NCBI GenBank assembly: GCA_944990035.1
Contig: CALYLX010000141.1
Coordinates: 678,589 to 742,588 of the forward strand
DNA from: Clitopilus passeckerianus
Lineage: Eukaryota; Basidiomycota; Agaricomycetes; Agaricales; Entolomataceae
Direction of reading: 5' to 3'
DNA: 64,000 bases
The translations under genes and the position numbers were made by a program. Within the stretch, counting starts at the first letter, position 1. The number at the start of each line of letters is the position of its first letter. This document shows, piece by piece, positions 35,768 through 47,091 of this stretch. The notes under the pieces are model-generated. The model worked only from the letters and a program-made list of their open reading frames with translations. It did not search any database and had not been told where the DNA came from.

Positions 35768-36578
35768 ATGCTCAGCAAGACTCTTCTCGCTTTCGCTACT
35801 CTCGCCCTCGCTGCCTTCGTCAATGGTGCTCCGTCTCAGGATTGTGGCAAGGGCATTATCGCTGCCAAGCGTCAGGTAAACTGGCCTGAGAATCCTGGTA
35901 ACGGCACTTCCTATATTCCTGGCGTAACTCCCGGAGGAAATGTGCCCTCGCCAGAGCAGGTGAATTCCGCACGCATCCTAAGCTTTGTTCTTTGAGACTG
36001 ACTATCTTTTTATTCGAACAGATGGTTAAACTACTGAATGAAACCGTCAAAGAAGCCATGAAGTTTCTTAATCCGAAGCAGCGAGAATTAGTCACGAAGG
36101 CGCTCAAGAAGGCAGAAGCCGTATGGGCTGAGGTAGGCTCTCCTCGATTCTTCTGTATCCTCGACTTCTTGACAGGACTTACGCTACCCAAAAGATCCAG
36201 AAGAATCCTCAGAAAGTGAGTTCCCCTCTCAAAATTCCTGGAAAATACGGTCGTTGATTTGGTACTCGAAATAGTTCATGGCGTTGGTAGATGAGACATT
36301 CGCCGACCAGTGGAAGCATTTCACTCCTGATCAGAAGGAAATGGTCCGGAGGGCGCTCGCGAAGGCTGGTCATTATTTGTCCCACATCAAGGTAAACGCA
36401 GCAAGCTCCTGTCGTAGACGGATTGCTGACCTCTATCCTCGAATATTAGCCACCGACAAGGGATTCAGCCCACGCACTTCCGAGGGCCAATGTAAGCACT
36501 GACCATCACAGTTCGCCGCATTCCATACTAACATGCTCTTATACTAAGGCGAAGAATGGCATGAACGATATGGATTGA
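35768..36578 (+). CDS. Small secreted protein with two helical repeats and a Kex2 site
   Basis: Six exons (35768-35959, 36022-36132, 36195-36215, 36275-36391, 36450-36491, 36549-36578) join in frame to 170 aa. Exon 3 has 21 bases. A signal peptide spans residues 1-20 (LLAFATLALAAFVNGAP). A dibasic site in IIAAKRQV about 15 residues later suits Kex2 processing, leaving a mature form that starts with glutamine. Two related amphipathic helical units follow: FLNPKQRELVTKALKKAEAV and HFTPDQKEMVRRALAKAGHY. The spacing is about 45 residues. The C-terminus is polar and short. It may be an effector-like or wall-associated protein; no named family is recognised. It lies 660 bases downstream of the knottin-like gene in the same direction. 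Confidence 0.7.
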
Positions 36579-37576
36579 TCGAGCGTCAGTTAGATATCTT
36601 GTACTCGCTGTAGCACGTGAAGCTGTTTGCTGTATGATGTATCCACCAATTTTTTGCTCTTCCAATCGTAGCAAGACTTCGAGGGGGATAAGCCTTCATG
36701 ATTCAATGGCAAAATTAAGAAGTGTCTTGTACGCTATCCACGGTGTATCCCTTTATAGCCATTCCGAAAGTCCATCATATTATTGAAGATCGCTTTAAGG
36801 TGCGTCAATCTCTGCATTCAGAGTTTTCTAGGCAAACGAAGAAGATGTGCGAGTTTTTTTCAGGAGTATAGAGAGCAGTGGTCTCCTTAACTTTTAAGCC
36901 TGATAGCTCTTCGTAAAGAGGTCTTCAACTTGCTTCAGTAGTTTCCCTTCGCGGTCTCGAGAACTGTGACCACAATGCATTCCGATGTCGCCCAACCTCA
37001 CCCAACCTCACAGCCGGCAGTATGAGCGAAAATCCTTTCTGACCGCTTCACGGTCACTCCCCACCTTGCTCCTCTCGCCATCGTTCCATCTTTAGAGCTT
37101 GAGCTTTGAGTTGGAGCTCAAGATCCGATTATGTAATGAACACGCCAGAGGAGACGCGACAGCACGTGATCGCTACGCGTTGAGCTGCTGGTTTGGAGTT
37201 GTTTGTTTCAGCCGACGACGTTCAACTCGACGACCAAGGCGTACTGGGCCATACCTTCAAGGCCGTTCCCGACATCCTCCAAGACAAACTTCAAGCAGCG
37301 GAAGCATACGTGAATAAAGAACGCCTTGGTACAAAAACATCGGCCTGTGCAGCTTCGTGAAATCAACGATTAATTTCCCAGAACCAAGCCTCCTTCAAGA
37401 GGTGCTTGACTCGGTTTTTCTATGTCGCAACATATACTTATAATCTATCAGGAGCAGGAGGAATTTTGCACGACTAGCAGGACTCTGGAGCAGTAGCTTT
37501 CCTGATCGAACTTACTCGGTAAGAACAAGATGTCTTTACCCGCTAAGCCACCGCTAACGTCTTGCATCATCAGGCC
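36579..37576. other. Intergenic, no supported gene
   Basis: About 1 kb. A small direct repeat (CCCAACCTCA twice, near 36989-37008) is the only structure noted. Confidence 0.4.
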
Positions 37577-39942
37577 ATGGCATCTCGACTACCAAGACTC
37601 CACTCATCGCCACCGCAGGGGATAGCGCCCTCATCGAAGAGAAAACGCAAGATCTCGTCGTCTGACTCTGACAACGAGCAAGAAGCTCTCGACCAACCTC
37701 GTAAACTACCTGCAATTGGTGCAGGTACCCGGCCAACTCGCGGAACCCTACAACCATCTCGCTCCGTGCCCAATGGCGCGAAACCTACTCTGAGAGGTGT
37801 TACCTCTGGTCCTGGCCCTTCGCTGCCAAAACCTCTCACTCGACCACAAGCGCCAATCACAAGAACAACCACTCGCTCCGCCAGCGCTGGGGCAGGCGTT
37901 AGAGGCACGAGTGCACCACCAACATCATCTACCAGACCTACTGCTCGTATACCGTCGTCAGGACCTGCTGCTGCTAGGGCACGTAACAATGCTCGTGTTG
38001 CCTCTATTGGCAGTCGTCCCATGGTTCCTGCCTCTGCTCAGGAACGAAAGATGATGGCTCTGCAGTCACAGCTGTCATCTATCGAGGAAGCTCGTGCTGC
38101 AGACCTTGCACAGCTCAATGATGTTATGGAACTCGAACGGACTAAGCTGGCTGAACTACAAGCAAACCACGTTGCGATATCACGGGAGCTTGCTGCTGCA
38201 AAAACGCACGAGATGAACCAGCGACGAGAGCTCATGGTGGCGAGTGAGGAGGTGGATGCGCTGAAGCGGCGGCATGCGAAAGTGCTGGAAGCTTTGGAGG
38301 ACGACCTGAGGAAGAAGGAGAAGGAATGTCGAGGCATGAGGGAGGAGTTGGATGTGACGAAGGAGGATTTGGAGAAGGAGAGGCAGGCCAACGCTCAGCT
38401 GAAGGCTGCTCTTTCGCAGCAGAGTTCAGAGCAGATTACCCTCCAGACGGAGATTGTGACGCTGCAGGGCCAGGTGGAAGCCTACACCAAGATGGTCGCC
38501 AGCTTGAAGAGGACGATTGACGACCAGAACTATGGGGTGGAGGACATGCGGCGACAGGTGTTCGAGGGAGAGTTGACGAGGAGAAAGCTGCACAACATGG
38601 TCCAGGAGCTTAAAGGCAACATTCGTGTTTTTGCCCGAGTTCGACCTATATTATCATCCGATTCGCCGTCAGCCTCTATCGAGGAGATAGAGCCGGCAGA
38701 GATGACATATCCCGACGCCAGGGATACCAAAACCCAAATCGCACTGGCTTCCTCGACAGAGAGTGCAATGGGCCAAGAACGACGGGAAGTTTACAACTTC
38801 AGCTTCGACCGGGTCTTCGCACCTGGTACCTCTCAAAGCGAAGTTTTCGAGGAAATCGCCATGCTCACCCAGAGCTGCATAGACGGATTCAATGTCTGCA
38901 TTTTCGCCTATGGCCAGACTGGCTCGGGGAAGAGTTTTACCATGGAAGGCGAAAGGAGTGAGGAGAACGAAGGGATGATTCCTCGGGCAGTAGAACTGGT
39001 CTTCAAGGTAACCGACGAGATGAAGTCGAGAGGCTGGGAATACTCAATGGAGGGCCAATTCCTGGAAATTGTAAGCATCATTACGTCCTCGCTTACGTTC
39101 GTCCTAACCCAATTCTTGCCAGTACAACGAAACTATCAACGACCTCCTTGGTACCCATGAAATCGACAAGAAGAAGCACGAAATCAAGCACGACCTCAAG
39201 GCTGGTACCACCCGAGTGACCGACGTTACCGTCGTCCCACTCCGTACACCAACGCAAGTCCGAGGACTCCTGAACACTGCTCAGAAGAGGCGAAGCGTGG
39301 CGGCCACTATGATGAACGAACGGTCGTCTCGCTCCCACTCGGTCTTCACTCTCCGAATCAAGGGCGTCAACATCAATGGCGACAAATGCGAGGGATGTCT
39401 AAACCTCGTTGATCTTGCTGGAAGTGAGAGGCTGAATGTCAGTTTCGCTGGGCAAGGTGTACCCGACAAGGAGCGCCTCAAGGAGACGCAGAGCATTAAC
39501 AAGAGTCTGAGTGCCCTTGGCGACGTTATAGCTGCGTTGGGCGAGAAGGGTGCGACTGCTCAGCAGAGCGGAACTGCAGCTGCGGAGGCGAAGCATATTC
39601 CGTATCGAAATTCCAAGGTATGCTCACATCAGTTTCATCTTCTCAGTATGCTCACGTTCTGCCCACAGTTGACGTATCTGCTACAAAACTCGCTGAGTGG
39701 GAATTCTAAAACACTGGTACGCATCCCTAGCCTGGTCGGTACCGGGTACTCAATTCAACATTTGCTCATCAGATGTTCTTGAACCTTTCGCCGCTGGCTG
39801 CGCACCTTAATGAGTCATTGACGTCGCTGAGGTTCGCTACTAAAGTATGTTGTCGTCATCTCCACCTGCCTAATAAGATGCTGATATTCCACAGGTCAAT
39901 AATACGCAGATCAACGTTGGGAAGAAGCAGTCGAAATCGTAA
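37577..39942 (+). CDS. Kinesin-14 (C-terminal motor, Kar3/KlpA type)
   Basis: Minus-end-directed microtubule motor of about 718 aa. Five exons: 37577-39070, 39123-39617, 39669-39716, 39773-39844 and 39895-39942; total in frame. ATG 37577 (MASRLPRL) was chosen because the frame upstream lacks an ATG. Residues 1-150 form a basic Ser/Pro/Arg-rich tail with a nuclear-signal-like KRKRK, likely microtubule-binding. Residues of about 155-340 form a long coiled coil. The motor starts at about 346 with the kinesin-14 neck signature ELKGNIRVFARVRP. The P-loop GQTGSGKSFTM starts at about 446. Switch I NERSSRSHSVF and switch II LVDLAGSER follow, then HIPYRNSKLTYLLQ and SLRFATKVN. The motor at the C-terminus after a coiled coil defines the class. 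It should work in the mitotic spindle and nuclear fusion. Confidence 0.95.
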
Positions 39943-42900
39943 TCGTGTTGTACTTGATCGATGTCTTCATGTTATTGCTCTACCTGTCAAATTGTATATC
40001 ATCCGTATTTTATTCTTATTGTCAATCCGTTGAATCTTAAGCTACGCGTCGCCTACTGAGAGCTAGAACTTTTTAAGTCACGTCGTCGGACAGCGATTTC
40101 ATGAGGTGGACTGTAGAATATCATTTTCCTGAGGTGAGTCGGTAACCCGCATTGGGCTCGCCGTTGTCGAGCTGTGTTCTGCTGTCCCTTGTGTCCCCCT
40201 GTGTCCTACAGAGTTGCAGGATTTGCCCAGGTATAACGTACTTTTTGAGAAGGCTTGGGTATTGTAATGGATAAGAAGATACAACATTGCGATACTGCCA
40301 GTGTCGCCCAGGCTAGCTAGGGTGTGTGCAGAGCGATCTCAATTCGGTTCCGAAGACTCCTAAACGTCAGGACAAAAGCAGTAAGGGCCTACTTGGTGCT
40401 GAGCTGTCGTGCTTCTCGCCAAGAAAGTCAGTATGAGGCAGATCCTGTCTTTCGGATGCATGGCGATTCACCAAGATCATTCTGACCTACCGCGAGTAAG
40501 GCACCGAGGACGATAATGTTTGGCCGAAGAAATATGGCCTCATATCGCCTTTGGTACGAAGTTGGTTCCGTCCGTCCAATCTTCCATTTCATGCCCTGGG
40601 CCAACCAGTGAGTTCGGCCCGTAGGCCCCCTCGCTCCGTGCAGTTTAATCACATGCATTCAACACTCTGGCTTGCAGAAAGCTGCTCGGAGCCGTTCGAC
40701 ATGGGTGTCACTTAAGATAGGAGGGACGCTGGCTATGATCCGTCGCACATCTTTCTTTCCGAGGGATGACGCGATTTTCAGATCCGGGCGGAGAATTCGC
40801 AAGAAATTGCTGTCAAGACCGGGTATAGATTTCGCTCTCGAGGAAAAGAGACTATTAAAGTTCCCAACATCTAACCCTATGGCACTGAAGCCGGGGTTCT
40901 GTGGCCCCATATGAGGATGTCCCGAGTACATGCCATGGTCGTGACATTGTCATCTGGGTAAACCTCAGCGACAGAACGTCGTATGATTGGACAAGCTATG
41001 GGACACGAACAGCAAGTCTCTCTGGAGGGATTGGCGCTGTGAATCTCCCACGGCATGGGCGATTTGCCGTACGAACAATTACGAGGAATCTCTACCTTGA
41101 ATATAGAGTCGACCATCTTCTATGTAATGACGAACTGGAATTCCTACTACTGGGCACCGTCCCTCTTTTCGTCGTTCTCAGCCTCATCATTGGACCTACA
41201 TTAGCAGCCATCGTTGAAGTGAACGCAGCGGATACCCTATTCTCCTTTGCACTGAATGTATTAGCCTGCCTTCCATGCTGAATCTTAACTACAACGCCGA
41301 ACCAGGTTGACCTTGCAAGTTTGACTGATAGTCGTATGAATATTCAATGAACGTGCGTAATTTGGCTTACCCCGCTCAAGGCTGGAATCTAGATCGACGG
41401 GGATGATCTCCAGGGATGGAGCGGGCTTTTCTCCGCGTTGAAAGATAGTTGCAAAGTCGTATTCCCAGACGGGGAATACCAAGAGACTGTGGGGTGAATT
41501 GACCTTCTCTCTGTATAAATATGGAGCGAAACGGTCAGAGTTCACCGACCTGAGAGACAAAGACAAGTTGACCTTTGAGGGAGCGCTAGGCTTCACTGAC
41601 CGTCCGACGTTCTTATTCTCGGTCATTCTTTGAGTGGAATTCGAGCCTTGATTGGATTACCCAACTTTATCGTCATCCAAGTTCGAGGCATTGACCACTG
41701 CCAACCGAACAATGCTAAAAGTTTAAACGATGAACGCTAGACAATGTCAATTTCTCGATCGGATATTGTCTCTGCTGGTCCCGGTGGCGATCACTCCGCA
41801 GGACCTCTTGGACTCAAGAATGAGAGTTCGATTAACGTAGCCTTTGAATTCTCTCAACACGTCCTCTAAACTGTCAAGAAGGTTATTGTGCCTTGAATGA
41901 GCACTCTCTTCCTCGGCGTTTTGACAACTGAGCAAGGATTGTTCGACAAGAATATCAGCGCAGCCATCATGTATCATCAATGCAGCAAGCCTATCCATCT
42001 CACGTCCAAGAGATGTATGATCAATCGAAACGGTGGCACGCTAAAAGCAGCGAAGCAGGTGGATGGGAAAAAAGGGGACAGACCCATGAGTTCAGGGCAA
42101 AGTCGCCACTAAGAACAGAGATAACCTTCTAGAACTTTGTGAAAGCCCTCTAGGTACCAGATGAACATATGTACAGAAATGCGAGGCGAGCTCGTTGAAT
42201 CGATTTAAGGTTGCCTTGAGAAGAAGATGACCTCAATCATCAGCGCATTGCTCTAAAAGGGGAAGACTGATTCATGCCGTTTTGTCGGAGATCAAACATT
42301 TCAGGGAATTGACTCAGCACGTGAATGTCAAACTTCGGCGCGTTTCGCAAATTCCAGCCCAGGCCTCTTCTGGCTTTCGTCCTACCGAAGTGAATTGAAC
42401 CCAATTTCCATCCATTGAGTTTCTCCAATTCATTGCCCAAACCCCGAGATACCTTGGGGAAGCTGTGGAGGCGTTCGGACGAGTATTCCAGGTGGTACCT
42501 GGCGGAAACATTGCACTGTCGGCGTCAGGAACTGGCTAAACAGTGACGAGGACGTCTACGAGGCAATCACGCAGTGCCATTAGGTGCCATCTGCTGCCCA
42601 TCAGCTGTATTATTATTAGGCATTCGCTATACTAGGCAACTCTCCTCTGCCGCGCGGGACCGGTCCATTGGTCCACTCCTTCAGTACCCCCTCAAATCCT
42701 AAGAAGCCGACGCCCTCCGAAGGAAGTCGTCCGAGCGGTTCTCGCCAAAAATTTGTCCACTCTGGGTCTTATTGACAGTACCTCGATCCCTCCTCATATG
42801 TGGAGCCACTCCTCCCCGAACGGAAGCTACTCTGGTTGACCGTGGACGGAACGAGCTTTGTCCTCCCGAAATATTGCCTCTTGTACTGCTCGTTGTCGCG

Positions 42901-43586
42901 CTCCTCTCTCTGTATTTCATTAAAGTAGCCTCACTTGCATCCAAATCAAATTGGATTCGCGTCGGACTGAGCAACCGGTCAACCAGCCTGATGGTTTAAG
43001 AGCTAACGACGCGACGACGGTCCACCTGCCACAGTCACCTCTCCACATGCTCGCTTGTCGTCCCTAGTCATGCATTTTGAAGATGCGTGGCCCAACTCGA
43101 GTATTTGAGCGGAGCACATGGATATGTATTGGAGTCACGAGTTGTCAGGCACGACGATCGGCTGGATGGGTGCACATACAGTAGGCTCTGGGACATTTCT
43201 GTGGATTGGGAACCCGGTTCTGGAAAGATGCTGGCGCGAGCTGCCGGAATATGCAAAGTGGTAGGGTATTGTCGGCTGAAATACCAGCATTTGGATACAT
43301 ACATTCGAGAAATACATTGATCTTCCTGACTGCATTCTTGAGGCGTTGCATCAGATGAGACCGAACTTGGGAGATGGGTATATGTAACCTCACAGGAAGT
43401 TCTCATCGAGGAAGTTCTCATCACTCAATTTTGACTCGTCGCCAAAACGACCGTCTGACGGTAAAATGGGTCAGACGGAGGATCGGGGTTAGTGGGTTAA
43501 GCGGTCAGGCCTGACCTCGCCATCATTGATAGGAACCCTTAAAATGAGCGGGACCATGTGCGCGCGTGATCGTGGTTCGCACGGGA
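39943..43586. other. Gene-poor stretch of about 3.6 kb
   Basis: Many short frames on both strands without motifs, splice support or coding-like composition. A small tandem repeat GGAAGTTCTCATC occurs twice near 43396-43421. No RNA gene or mobile element was recognised. Confidence 0.5.
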
Positions 43587-43618
43587 CCATGGGGTGCAGC
43601 GTTATTCCCACCCCATGG
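43587..43618. promoter_or_regulatory. Inverted repeat upstream of the sugar transporter gene
   Basis: CCATGGGGTG at 43587-43596 and its exact reverse complement CACCCCATGG at 43609-43618, separated by 12 bases. The right arm is part of the palindrome CCCCATGGGG. It lies about 160 bases before the ATG. It could be a hairpin or a paired site for a C2H2 repressor that binds G-rich sequence; this is inference from position and sequence only. Confidence 0.4.
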
Positions 43619-43777
43619 GGCCAAGCCGATTCCGACTACATAAACCTTGGTCTTCGTTGCCTTCTTTGGTTCGCTCCTCTTGCTCGAGTAGTTCACGGTG
43701 AGCTGTCTCAACTTCGTTTTCGTATTTCTTTACTGAAATTAGCCTTCTAGGTCTTCGTCCGACAGTAGCTAACCACC

Positions 43778-45483
43778 ATGTCGACCGAGAAGCATGAAAC
43801 ACCTCCCCCTCAGCATGTCGGCCCTCATGCCACTACCGACATTGAGCGCATTGAAGCCCCTGTCACCGTAAAGGCCTACTTGGCTTGCGCTTTCGCGACA
43901 TTCGGTGGTATCTTCTTCGGTTATGACTCCGGTTACATCAACGGTGTCTCCGGTTCGAACCTCTTCATCGAAGCCGTCGAAGGCCCGGGAAAAACTGCAC
44001 TGGCCAGTTCTCGCCAGTCCCTCATTGTCTCCATCCTTTCGGCTGGAACTTTCTTCGGTACGTTCGCCTGTTCCGTTTCGGGTTCATCCCTCGCTGATAA
44101 AGCGTCCTTTCAGGTGCCCTCATGGCTGGTGACCTTGCCGACTTCTACGGTCGTCGTACTACTATCATCATCGGTTGCTTCGTTTACATTGCCGGAGTCA
44201 TCATTCAAACTGCCACAACCGTCGACAACAAGCACACCGCCCTCGGTCTCATCGTAGCTGGTCGTCTCCTCGCAGGTTTCGGTGTTGGCCATGTCTCGGC
44301 CACCATCATCATGTACATGTCCGAAATTTGCCCCAAGAAGGTTCGCGGCGCCCTCGTCTCAGGCTACCAATTCTGCATTACCATCGGTATTCTCCTCGCC
44401 TCCTGTGTCGTTTACGCCGCCAAGGACCGTAAAGACACCAGCCAGTACCGTATCCCCATCGCCATCCAGTTCGCATGGGGTGTCATTTTGGCCGTTGGTC
44501 TTTTCCTCCTCCCCGAATCCCCCCGTTACTTCGTCAAGCATGGCAAGTACGACCAGGCTCGCAAGGCATTGTCCTCCCTCCGTGGTCAGCCCGGAGATTC
44601 CGACTACATCGAATTCGAGCTCGCTGAAATCATCGCCAACGCCGAGTACGAGAAGAGGGTCATCCCTACTGGCAGTTACTTCGCTTCTTGGGCCAGCTGC
44701 TTCTCCGGCAGCCTTTGGGAGGCAAAGAGTAATCTTCGCCGCACTATCCTCGGTACTTCCCTGCAGATGATGCAACAGTGGACCGGCGTCAACTTCATCT
44801 TCTATTACTCGACTCCTTTCCTCCAGTCCACCGGCGCCATCAAAAATACTTTCCTCATCTCCCTCATCTTCACCCTCATCAACGTCTTGTCCACTCCCAT
44901 CTCCTTCTGGACCATTGAGAGGTTCGGTCGTCGCCCTCTCCTCCTCTGGGGAGCCCTCGGCATGCTTATCTGCCAGTTCCTCGTTGCCATCATCGGTGAC
45001 ACCGTCGGCTTCAACCACACTCACGTCGAGGGTACCGCTTCGATCGCCAACAACATCTCAGCGGTCAACGCCCAGATCGCCTTCATCTGTATCTTCATCT
45101 TCTTCTTCGCCTCCACCTGGGGTCCAGGTGCATGGGTCGTCATTGGCGAGATCTTCCCCATCCCTATCCGTTCCCGTGGTGTCGGCCTCTCAACCGCCTC
45201 CAACTGGCTCTGGAACACCATCATTGCCGTCATCACCCCCTACATGGTCAACCCTGACCAGGGTAACCTTAGGTCCAACGTCTTCTTCGTCTGGGGAGGT
45301 CTCTGCACATGCGCCTTCGTGTACGCCTACTTCCTCATCCCCGAGACCAAGGGTCTCTCTCTTGAGCAAGTCGACCGCATGTTCGAGGAGACTACCCCTC
45401 GTACCTCCGCCAAGTGGAAGCCTACGACAACTTTCGCAGGTCAGATGGGTATCCAGGATGGGCATTTGAAGGCAGAGGTTTGA
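43778..45483 (+). CDS. MFS sugar transporter (sugar porter / HXT family)
   Basis: Proton- or facilitated-diffusion hexose transporter of the plasma membrane, 549 aa, two exons (43778-44057, 44114-45483). Sugar-porter signatures are present in order: FGGIFFGYDSGYINGVSGS in helix 1, DFYGRRTTII after helix 2, AGRLLAGFGVGHVSA in helix 4, YMSEICPKKVRGALVS and LPESPRYFVKHGK in the central loop. QMMQQWTGVNFIFYYSTPF in helix 7, ERFGRRPLLLWG, and PETKGLSLEQVDRMF at the C-terminus follow. Twelve hydrophobic segments fit. Codon use is strongly biased to C-ending codons (TTC, ATC, GTC, CTC), unlike most neighbours, suggesting high expression. A TATA-like ACATAAA near 43638 and an inverted repeat just upstream may govern it. 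It is close to the RCO3/HXT-like transporters of fungi; the preferred sugar cannot be read from sequence. Confidence 0.95.
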
Positions 45484-46307
45484 GTAGGAGCATTGTAGTG
45501 ACTTTTTCCGATTAATTCGACATTTCTTACTAGGGATTCTTTAATGTATTCCGTCATTTCCGACGATCTCGTCAATGAACCTAATGAATTGCATATTTCT
45601 TTTACTCTCAATCAATCTTGTGTCGTCGTTCGATTTGTGAATCCATCCCGCGACCGTTATTTGCGAAGTCAGCGACCGTGCATGCTCGTAACTATTGAAC
45701 ATGATCGACGCACCTGGTCACATGCGAAGAGGGTTCATCCGAACCCGAGGGCAGGGGAGTGGATGTCCTGCTTCTGTGTCGAGTAGGTCCAACGGGATTC
45801 TGAAGTGGTCAGACAGGTATTGGGAGGCTCAAGAGCGTTCTGGGATAGATGCCATCCTATCTTAGCGTAGCGCCGAGACTCAGAAGGCGCAGATATGTGA
45901 TGAATACTTGGCAGGAAGAAATGGGAGAAGAAATGGGAGAAGAAATTGCAAGGCATCCCGAATATGATCGGGATTAGCAGAGCCCGTTCGTTATGTCCCT
46001 GGGCGGGTTTTAAGTTGTTCATTCCTTTCGTCTTTCACTATTCCTCCCCCCACCCTGTCATTGCCTGATCTCATCTACCACTTCCAGAAGCTTGATGTCT
46101 CGACAAACTTTCAGCCTGCCTCGCCAGCGGAATCGACCATTCCGAATTCCAGGACTGAGGTACTCTGGAGAATTTATTCCTTTGAAATCTGAACGACGAA
46201 CTGGGCAATGGGTCGCATAGTGAACGCTATCGATAGGTCCCAATACTGTACATGGAATGAGCGCTATAGAACAGAAACGAATGATCTAGGATGTATTCAA
46301 TACTCCA
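45484..46307. other. Intergenic region between convergent genes
   Basis: Contains a short tandem repeat (GGGAGAAGAAAT units near 45919-45948). No gene recognised. Confidence 0.45.
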
Positions 46308-46999
46308 TCAGGCTTCCTCTGTAGAACCATATCATCAGTATCCACACGTCAGAGCCAATACCGAGTCTAAAGAGGTGCTTACCAGCGGGAGTGATCCTCC
46401 ATAACTTCGGATACGGGTTGCGAAAGTTGGTAGAGGCCAGGACAACCCTTGCGTCGGCGGAGGGCACCTCTAAGGAGTTTGACCCCAGCACTATTCTATT
46501 AACACTATTTCAACGAACTAATCCCACTCAAAGCTATTCGATAGAATTGCTCCGTGTAATGTGATAACTCACTGGTAGGACCCGTCCCATTGGGGATCCC
46601 CTGGCGCGGTAAACCTGGAGAATAGGAAACCAGTGCTCATCGTGGCATCAGCACTCGTGGTGGTGGTTCCCGGTGCTACGTAGACGTATTGCCCGCTGCT
46701 TCTGCTGACGAGTCTGTAACGGCCACCATAGTCTTCAAGTTTCCACTAGTTCAGGTAGAGCAATGTGAAGGTACCCTTAGTTTAACATAGAATGTCGACA
46801 GGATGAAAGTTCCTACCTGTTGGTTGGCGGCGCCATGATACTGGTACCCGATTACTAAAATATTCAAAGGAAGATGAGTTCAAGGATCGTGAGATAAGTC
46901 GATGAACTCACCTTGACCAGCGTTGGTTCCAGACAAGTCTAAGGCCTGGCCGGTGAGGATGTGAATGAGAGCATAGTAACGGTTGGTTTCGAGGGACAT
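46308..46999 (-). CDS. Single-domain beta-trefoil lectin (ricin-B-like fold)
   Basis: Five exons (46999-46912, 46854-46817, 46745-46573, 46495-46383, 46318-46308) sum in frame to 140 aa; the last exon has 11 bases. It starts MSLETNRYYALIHILTGQ and reads ALDLSG, VIGYQYHGAANQQWKLE, then GRYRLVSRSSGQYVYV and PKLWRITPAEEA at the stop. QQWKLE and KLWRI are QxW-type repeats of the trefoil. Three repeats fit the length. Only the sugar-binding type of fold is present, with no catalytic part and no signal peptide, as in many cytosolic mushroom lectins that act in defence or storage. The sugar specificity cannot be told. A TATA box is 86 bases upstream. Confidence 0.8.
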
Positions 47000-47084
47000 G
47001 TTGGGAGAGGTAGATTTATTGATTCGCCGATGCCTTGAATGAGCTCTCGGTGACAACTGGATGAGAAGGGATAACTGCACAGTT

Positions 47085-47091
47085 TATATAC
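47085..47091 (-). promoter_or_regulatory. TATA box of the lectin gene
   Basis: TATATAA on the minus strand, 86 bases before the lectin ATG at 46999. Confidence 0.5.

Noticed and set aside
40659..42974. Several 80-126 aa frames in the gene-poor stretch
   Set aside because: They overlap each other on both strands, show no family motif and have no fitting splice sites.
44359..45024. 221-aa open frame antisense to the sugar transporter, with others at 44915-45469 and 44282-44770
   Set aside because: They are shadows created by the strong codon bias of the transporter; they have no motif or splice support.
45919..45948. Short GGGAGAAGAAAT tandem repeat as a possible regulatory or CRISPR-like array
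   Set aside because: Only two to three units without spacers; ordinary simple-sequence repetition in a fungal intergenic region.
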